Below are positions 59,564-64,000 of a stretch of 64,000 bases of DNA, piece by piece. Both the position numbers and the translations under genes were made by a program. This stretch comes from Pseudoclavibacter soli DSM 23366 (GTDB lineage: Bacteria > Actinomycetota > Actinomycetes > Actinomycetales > Microbacteriaceae): NCBI RefSeq assembly GCF_000423505.1, contig NZ_AUIC01000004.1, forward strand, positions 1-64,000. The letters run 5' to 3'. Below the pieces are notes generated by a model, which saw nothing but the letters and a program-made list of their open reading frames with translations, was not told where the DNA came from and did no database searches. Position 1 is the stretch's first letter, and every line of letters begins with the position of its first letter.

Positions 59564-60574
59564 TCAGCCAGCGCTCGGCACGTACTCCGTGGTTACCGCT
59601 GTCGCGCCGTCAACGTCAGTCGACAGCAGGTCGTTCTCGCGCATCCATGTGGCGTAGGTCTGCCACTGCTCGGGTGACTGCTGACCGAACGACCAGTCTT
59701 CGGGCACCGCGGCCAGAGTGGCGTCGACCATCCGAGCGAGCAGATCTTCGCTGTAGACCCCATCGGTGACCTCAGCAAGCCCGGCCACCGCCTGGCTGGC
59801 ATCTTCACGCGCAGCCTGCTGTCCTTTGGCAGTGGCACTCAGAAAGTCACGCACTCGCTGCGCGTAGTCGGGGTCAGACTCGAGCCGCGACTTCTGCGCG
59901 ATGATCACCAGCTCATCGTAGTCGGGCACCCCCAGCTCGGTCACCGGCACGCTGGTGAAGTCGCCCGAATCGGCCAGCTCAACCCCATCGATATTCACAA
60001 ACGCCCCGAACGTGGCGGGCACGGTGCCGGCAATCAACGCCTGGTTGATGCCCTGTTGCAGGTTCACTGTCTCGATGCTCGACGGGTCGATGCCAGCCTG
60101 CCGTGCAATGTAGTCGATGGTCGGCTGTTGCGACGCAAGCCCCGAGATGCCGAGCTGCTTGCCGGCCAGATCGGCCACACCGCTGATGCCGGCATCGTCG
60201 CGATAGGTCAGTGACGTCAGCGCCGTGGGCACCAGCGCGGCCACCGACACCACGTCGAGGCCCTCTCCCGCCGCAATCAGGGTGTCTGGCTCATACGAGA
60301 CGGCCAGATCCACCTGCCCCAGCGACACCTGTTTTGCCGCATCTGCCGTGTTGCCCGGCGTCTGCAGATCAACGGCCAGCCCGGCCTCGTCATATGCGCC
60401 GATGTGCTGCGCCGTATAGAGCGCCAGGTGGTCGGGGTTTGGCGTCCAGTCGAGCAGCACGCTGACCTGGGTCTTCTCGTTGGCCTGCTGCTCACCTGCC
60501 CCGGTGCACCCGCTCAATGCCAGTGTACCGACTGCGATCATGGCGGCTCCGGCCAGCAGTCCTCGTCTTCTCAT
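59564..60574 (-). CDS. thiY: Thiamine-precursor ABC transporter substrate-binding lipoprotein (ThiY/NMT1-like)
   Basis: 336 residues. Signal peptide RRRGLLAGAAMIAVGTLALS with lipobox LSGC. The NMT1/THI5-like domain starts QVSVLLDWTPNPDHLALYTA near 35 and GAYDEAGLAVDLQTPGNTAD; this family binds HMP/formylaminopyrimidine. Start at 60574 overlaps the permease stop as ATGA. A much longer frame upstream overlaps the permease and lacks signal. Third gene under the TPP riboswitch. Confidence 0.9.
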   Translation of the reverse strand: MRRRGLLAGAAMIAVGTLALSGCTGAGEQQANEKTQVSVLLDWTPNPDHLALYTAQHIGAYDEAGLAVDLQTPGNTADAAKQVSLGQVDLAVSYEPDTLIAAGEGLDVVSVAALVPTALTSLTYRDDAGISGVADLAGKQLGISGLASQQPTIDYIARQAGIDPSSIETVNLQQGINQALIAGTVPATFGAFVNIDGVELADSGDFTSVPVTELGVPDYDELVIIAQKSRLESDPDYAQRVRDFLSATAKGQQAAREDASQAVAGLAEVTDGVYSEDLLARMVDATLAAVPEDWSFGQQSPEQWQTYATWMRENDLLSTDVDGATAVTTEYVPSAG

Positions 60575-61362
60575 AGTGTCTCTCCTCTCGTCTCCGTCTT
60601 CGGGAGTCTGCGGCGGCGACCAGTCGGGCGCAGCGCGAACCTTGGCACGCAGGCGTGCAGCACGGCGCTCATCACCGTCAGCAGAATCACGACGGCGAAC
60701 ACCACATCTGTGCGCAGCCGCGGAATGGCCTGCATGAGCACGAACCCCAAGCCGTCGGTCGACCCGGAATACTCGGCAAACACAGCGGCGACCGGTGCGA
60801 ACATCACGGCGACCCTGAGGCCATCCATCGCCTGAGGCGCGGCCCAACGCATGCGCACCTGCCAGCGCAACCGCGACGAGCCCAGCAGCCGGAGTTCTTC
60901 AAGCAGCGCCGGCGGCACAGTCTGCAGGCCGCTCAGGGCGTTCACCGTCACCGGCACAAAGCACAGCAGCGCCACCACAATGATCTTGGGGGCGGCACCA
61001 TAGCCCAGTGCGATAGTCAGCAGTGGGCCGATCACCACGACCGGAATGCTCTGCGAGGCCAGAATCAGCGAGCCAAGTGCCCGTCGCAACAGCGCCGAGG
61101 CATCGATCACCACGACGAGCACTGCTGCGGCAACGAGCCCGAGAGCCAGGCCGCCAAGCACTTCAATCGCGGTGACCCAGGCAGCGGGGCCGAGCAGTTC
61201 GGGCCACTGCGAAATCAGCGCATGGATGACCGCCGACGGACTCGGCAGCACATACGCTGGCACACCTCCCGGGCGCGTGGCCCATGCCCAAGCCGCGAAC
61301 ACGAGCACGACCACCAGGGTTGGCGGCATGATGGGGCGCGCCCAGTGTCTCAGGCCGCGCAT
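60571..61362 (-). CDS. thiX: Thiamine-precursor ABC transporter permease
   Basis: 263 residues, six membrane segments. ALGYGAAPKIIVVALLCFVP and the EAA-type loop LLEELRLLGSSRLRWQVRMR near 150 identify an SsuC/TauC-like permease. Its start overlaps the ATPase stop by 13 nt. Imports pyrimidine precursor or its analogue with ThiZ and ThiY. Confidence 0.9.
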   Translation of the reverse strand: MRGLRHWARPIMPPTLVVVLVFAAWAWATRPGGVPAYVLPSPSAVIHALISQWPELLGPAAWVTAIEVLGGLALGLVAAAVLVVVIDASALLRRALGSLILASQSIPVVVIGPLLTIALGYGAAPKIIVVALLCFVPVTVNALSGLQTVPPALLEELRLLGSSRLRWQVRMRWAAPQAMDGLRVAVMFAPVAAVFAEYSGSTDGLGFVLMQAIPRLRTDVVFAVVILLTVMSAVLHACVPRFALRPTGRRRRLPKTETRGETL

Positions 61363-62150
61363 GCGGAATCCTCGGCGATAGCGGCAATCAGGTCTCGACG
61401 CGCACGCACAAAGCTCGGCTCGGCAATCAGATCGTCGTCATCGACCCCGGCGCGCCCCCAACCGTCGCGTTCGAGCACAATCTGTGCGGGGGCTCCGCCG
61501 AGCACGAGCACCCGGTCGCCCATCAACAGCGCCTCTTCGATGTCGTGGGTCACCAGCACCAGGGTGGTGCCGAGGTCATCGAGCACCTCGCGCATCCAGC
61601 GCCGAGCTGCACTGCGTGTGATGGCGTCGAGCGCCCCGAATGGCTCATCGGCCAGCAGCACCGGGCGCTCGCTGAGCAGAGCACGCATCAGTTGCGCACG
61701 CTGTCGCATGCCACCGCTGAGCTCATCGGGCCGGGCAGAGCGTCGGCCGCCCAGCCCCCATCGATCAAGGGCTGCTGCCGCTTGGCGACGGGCTGCCGCG
61801 CGGGAGGCCCCCGCCGCTCGCAGGCCCAGCCCCACGTTGTCGTCGAGGCGAGCCCAAGGCAGCAGCGTGTCGGTTTGTGAGGCCAGGGCACATTGCGCTG
61901 CTCTGCGCTGATCGATTTCGGCCATGCCGATCGCGATGCTGCCCTGCGACTGTGGCAGCAGACCGGCGATCAGCCGCAGCAGGGTGGTTTTGCCGCAGCC
62001 CGAGCGGCCGACCAGGCTGAGACGCTCACCGGCGTTGAGAGTGAGCGACACTCCAGCGAGTACGTCAGCGGCCGAGCCCATCGGGCGCCAGGCGACCTCA
62101 CTCAGGTGCACTGGCGCAGCTGCAGGCGCGCGCGACGAATCGTGCCTCAT
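61350..62150 (-). CDS. thiZ: Thiamine-precursor ABC transporter ATP-binding protein
   Basis: 266 residues. Walker A SLVGRSGCGKTTLLRLIAGL near residue 45, signature LSGGMRQRAQLMRALLSERP near 145 and Walker B VLLADEPFGALDAITRS. NrtD/SsuB-like family. First gene after the TPP riboswitch, whose end lies 6 nt before its ATG, so the riboswitch probably hides or exposes the ribosome site. Confidence 0.9.
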   Translation of the reverse strand: MRHDSSRAPAAAPVHLSEVAWRPMGSAADVLAGVSLTLNAGERLSLVGRSGCGKTTLLRLIAGLLPQSQGSIAIGMAEIDQRRAAQCALASQTDTLLPWARLDDNVGLGLRAAGASRAAARRQAAAALDRWGLGGRRSARPDELSGGMRQRAQLMRALLSERPVLLADEPFGALDAITRSAARRWMREVLDDLGTTLVLVTHDIEEALLMGDRVLVLGGAPAQIVLERDGWGRAGVDDDDLIAEPSFVRARRDLIAAIAEDSACAA

Positions 62151-62155
62151 TCGAC

Positions 62156-62231
62156 AATCCCTCCGCCCGGGTCAACGGGATCAGGTTCGACGGGTGTGAT
62201 CTCAGCCCGCCTGCTGCGGGCACCCCGTGTC
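62156..62231 (-). promoter_or_regulatory. TPP (THI-box) riboswitch
   Basis: Minus strand contains ACGGGGTGCCC near the 5' end, GGGCTGAGATCACACCC and GAACCTGATC in the middle, and GGCGGAGGGA at the 3' end, the conserved TPP aptamer blocks in order. A -10-like TAGGCT (62240-62245) would start transcription at about its first base. The element ends next to the thiZ start, suggesting translational control by thiamine diphosphate. Confidence 0.93.
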
Positions 62232-62254
62232 GATGCACCAGCCTAGCGCACGAA

Positions 62255-62282
62255 AGGGCGTCCGGGTCTGCCCGGACGCCCT
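62255..62282 (-). terminator. Terminator after the HtrA-like gene
   Basis: Perfect 12-bp arms AGGGCGTCCGGG and CCCGGACGCCCT with a 4-nt loop, followed on the minus strand by TTCG. Lies 22 nt past the protease stop and before the riboswitch. Confidence 0.8.
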
Positions 62283-62303
62283 CGATGTGCACTGTCGATC
62301 GGC

Positions 62304-63713
62304 TCAGCCCACTGGGCCAGCAATCAACGTGACTGTGACCGTATGGCTGCTGCCGGCCGTATCGGTGTAGGTGATGCGCACCTGCTCACCGGGTTCGCGC
62401 TGCGCAAGATCTTCGCTCAGCTCGGTGCCACTGGTGACCGTGGTGCCGTTGACTGCGGTGATCACGTCACCGGCAACCAGCCCCGCTTGGGCGGCCGGGG
62501 TGTTGTCGATCACGCCGCCGACTGTTGCGCCCTGCACTGTCGTGGTGCTCTGCTGGCGACCACGCCCGGTCGAGCTGCTGCCGCTCTGAGACGATGAGAT
62601 CTCAACCCCCAAGAACGCGTTCTCGCCGATGTGCAGAGTCGTTGACTCTTCGCCGGCCTGAATCGCCTCAACCACAGCGGTGACGGTCTCGATCGGAATG
62701 GCGTAGCCGGTGACATCGGTGCTGCCGCTGCTGGCAGCTACCGTCATGGCGACCACCTCACCGTTGGCATCGATAACCGGGCCGCCCGAGTCGCCCGAGA
62801 CCACATCGGCATCAAGCTCGATCAGCCCGCTCAGTGACTCGGAGTCGCCCGAGTCACCCTGCGTGGTGATCGACTGATCCGTTGCTATGACGGTGCCATC
62901 TGCCGCGACCAGAATGCCCCGCCCTTCGGCATTGCCGATCGCGGTGACTGCCTCGGCCTGTGTCACGCCGTCATCGTCCAGCTGCGCAGTCTCGAGACCG
63001 CTCGCGCCCTGCAGTTGCAGCAATGCTACGTCTTTCGCATCGTCATAGCCCACCACACTGGCTTGGTATGCCTTGCCGGTGGATGCGATGGTCACCTGAA
63101 TTTCAGTGGCGCTTTCGATCACATGGTGATTGGTCAGCACAAGACCGTCGCTGCTCAGCACGATGCCGGTGCCGGCCGCCTCAGCGTCTTCATACCCGAG
63201 CGTGGTCTCGATCAGAACAACACCGCGCTCCTGCTCGTCAGTTGCGGTCTGCACCTGCTGTGAGGTGCCCTGCGCCGAAAACCCGCCTTGCGAGTTCTGC
63301 GAGTTCTGACCGCTCTGGCCCTGCGAGCTTGAGCCGGAGGGCGTGCGCCCGGTAGTCGTCGACGTCGAGAACGCGTTCACGCTGAACACCACGACTGCGG
63401 CAATGGCCAGCCCCACAAGCACGCCCACTACGAGCATCAGCCACGAGTTGGATCGCCGAGCGGGCGGCTGTGGCGCGTACGGTGCCCATCCTGCCGAACC
63501 GCCTGCACCGTACCCGCCGAAAGATGGAACCGGGTAGGGCTGCTGACTCCTCTGCGCAGGCGCGCCAAAGCCGACTGCTGCCGACGGTTGTGCACCGGAG
63601 GGCGGAGCCGGAGGCGTGGGCGGCACCTGTGGTGCGCTGGCCTGCGGGTATACCTGTTCGTTTGCCGTTGCCGTCGGCTGGGTCGTCGACGTGCTCTGCT
63701 CGCGCTGCTCCAT
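62304..63713 (-). CDS. HtrA/DegP-like trypsin-fold serine protease with PDZ domain
   Basis: 469 residues. A long Pro/Gln/Ser-rich cytosolic N-terminus, a single membrane segment (WLMLVVGVLVGLAIAAVVVF near 95), then a Ser/Gln/Gly-rich linker. Protease domain: His in VLTNHHVIES, Asp in DDAKDVALLQL, Ser in VVSGDSGGPVIDANG. PDZ domain at the C-terminus (GGVIDNTPAAQAGLVAGDV). Envelope quality control is likely. Start at 63713 with AAGGAG 6 nt upstream; a GTG 6 nt further upstream adds two residues. Confidence 0.92.
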   Translation of the reverse strand: MEQREQSTSTTQPTATANEQVYPQASAPQVPPTPPAPPSGAQPSAAVGFGAPAQRSQQPYPVPSFGGYGAGGSAGWAPYAPQPPARRSNSWLMLVVGVLVGLAIAAVVVFSVNAFSTSTTTGRTPSGSSSQGQSGQNSQNSQGGFSAQGTSQQVQTATDEQERGVVLIETTLGYEDAEAAGTGIVLSSDGLVLTNHHVIESATEIQVTIASTGKAYQASVVGYDDAKDVALLQLQGASGLETAQLDDDGVTQAEAVTAIGNAEGRGILVAADGTVIATDQSITTQGDSGDSESLSGLIELDADVVSGDSGGPVIDANGEVVAMTVAASSGSTDVTGYAIPIETVTAVVEAIQAGEESTTLHIGENAFLGVEISSSQSGSSSTGRGRQQSTTTVQGATVGGVIDNTPAAQAGLVAGDVITAVNGTTVTSGTELSEDLAQREPGEQVRITYTDTAGSSHTVTVTLIAGPVG

Positions 63714-63734
63714 GACCACTCCTTGAGAAATCAG

Positions 63735-63750
63735 GCCCTCAGTTGAGGGC
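63735..63750. promoter_or_regulatory. Palindrome upstream of the HtrA-like gene
   Basis: GCCCTCA and TGAGGGC separated by 2 nt, 22-37 nt upstream of the start. It overlaps the expected start point of a weak -10 box TAGAGT (63755-63760). Possible operator or small leader hairpin. Confidence 0.4.
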
Positions 63751-63854
63751 GATGACTCTATTGCAGCGGTCGTGCCTTTGCCTCGAGTGATGTGGGCCGA
63801 TCAAGTGCCTGTGCCAAACCTGTGCGCCACCTGAGCGGCCTGGGCGTGACAAGG

Positions 63855-64000
63855 TCAATAACGGTCAGACACCACAATCACGATGAGCGTGCGGGGGCCG
63901 TGAACGCCTTCCACTCGCTGCAGCTCGATGTCAGAGGTCGCCGACGGGCCGGCGATCATCGTGATCGGCGCTTCGGGCCTCAGCCGACGGATGGCCGCAG
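63855..64000 (-). CDS. lutC: LutC/YkgG-family lactate utilisation protein, C-terminal 48 codons
   Basis: Only the 3' end is inside the window. The reading gives [20 protein letters not shown] and then [20 protein letters not shown], ending VSDRY-stop. SATSDIEL and GVHGPRTL are the conserved C-terminal blocks of LUD-domain LutC, part of the LutABC lactate oxidation complex. lutA and lutB would lie outside, to the right. The HtrA-like gene starts about 140 nt downstream. Confidence 0.85.
   Translation of the reverse strand, partial: AAIRRLRPEAPITMIAGPSATSDIELQRVEGVHGPRTLIVIVVSDRY

Overview
The window reads as chromosomal DNA of a high-GC Gram-positive (Actinomycetota, probably Micrococcales; family not resolvable by eye). 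Supporting signs are the gene order hrcA-dnaJ-rsmE-HIT-phoH-ybeY-CNNM-era-leuA-recO-uppS, high GC, frequent GTG and TTG starts, short stop/start overlaps, a leucine leader peptide before leuA, and at least six genes whose start codon lies exactly 6 nt after a TANNNT -10 box (leaderless transcripts). Most of the window is dense housekeeping sequence on the minus strand. There is no CRISPR array, prophage or recognisable defence island.

Layout: 1-390 holds the end of an IS3-family element that has cut into the 3' end of a glycine-betaine transporter gene. 368-3522 is that osmoprotectant operon (proV ATPase, then a fused permease/binding-protein gene). 4002-5298 has a TetR-type regulator divergent from peptide deformylase. 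5323-5592 has an odd tRNA-Met-like gene and tRNA-Asn. 5774-8148 has thiE, thiM and a 2-hydroxyacid dehydrogenase. 8173-16748 has dnaG, dgt, dusB, a CPBP membrane protease, glyS, uppS and recO. 16756-18670 has leuA with its leader-peptide attenuator. 18787-25761 has era, a CNNM/CorC protein, ybeY, phoH, a HIT protein, rsmE, dnaJ and hrcA, headed by a CIRCE operator on a TATAAT promoter. 25806-35608 has hemW, lepA, rpsT, holA, comEC, comEA and leuS.

35744-41720 is a complete cytochrome bd operon (cydA-cydB-cydD-cydC) with a palindromic operator candidate at the cydA start point and an apparent ATC start codon for cydD. 41826-47613 has a superfamily 2 helicase, a GntR/FCD regulator and the pta-ackA acetate pathway. 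47679-50074 has a polyprenol-phosphate-mannose-synthase-like glycosyltransferase and an acyl-CoA ligase. 50161-54885 has an MntR-like regulator, a second CydDC-like ABC exporter pair and a UPF0114 membrane protein. 54923-59389 has an esterase, ilvD and gdhA. 59564-62231 is a TPP-riboswitch-controlled thiamine-precursor transporter (ThiZ, ThiX, ThiY). 62304-63713 is an HtrA-like protease, and the window ends in the 3' part of lutC.

The most interesting items are regulatory or structural rather than a new multi-gene system: the cluster of leaderless genes, the cydD ATC start and the hairpin before it, the tRNA-like locus with a long variable region, the leuA attenuator, the IS truncation of the betaine transporter, a ComEC without its N-terminal domain, and the uncharacterised CydDC-like exporter operon.
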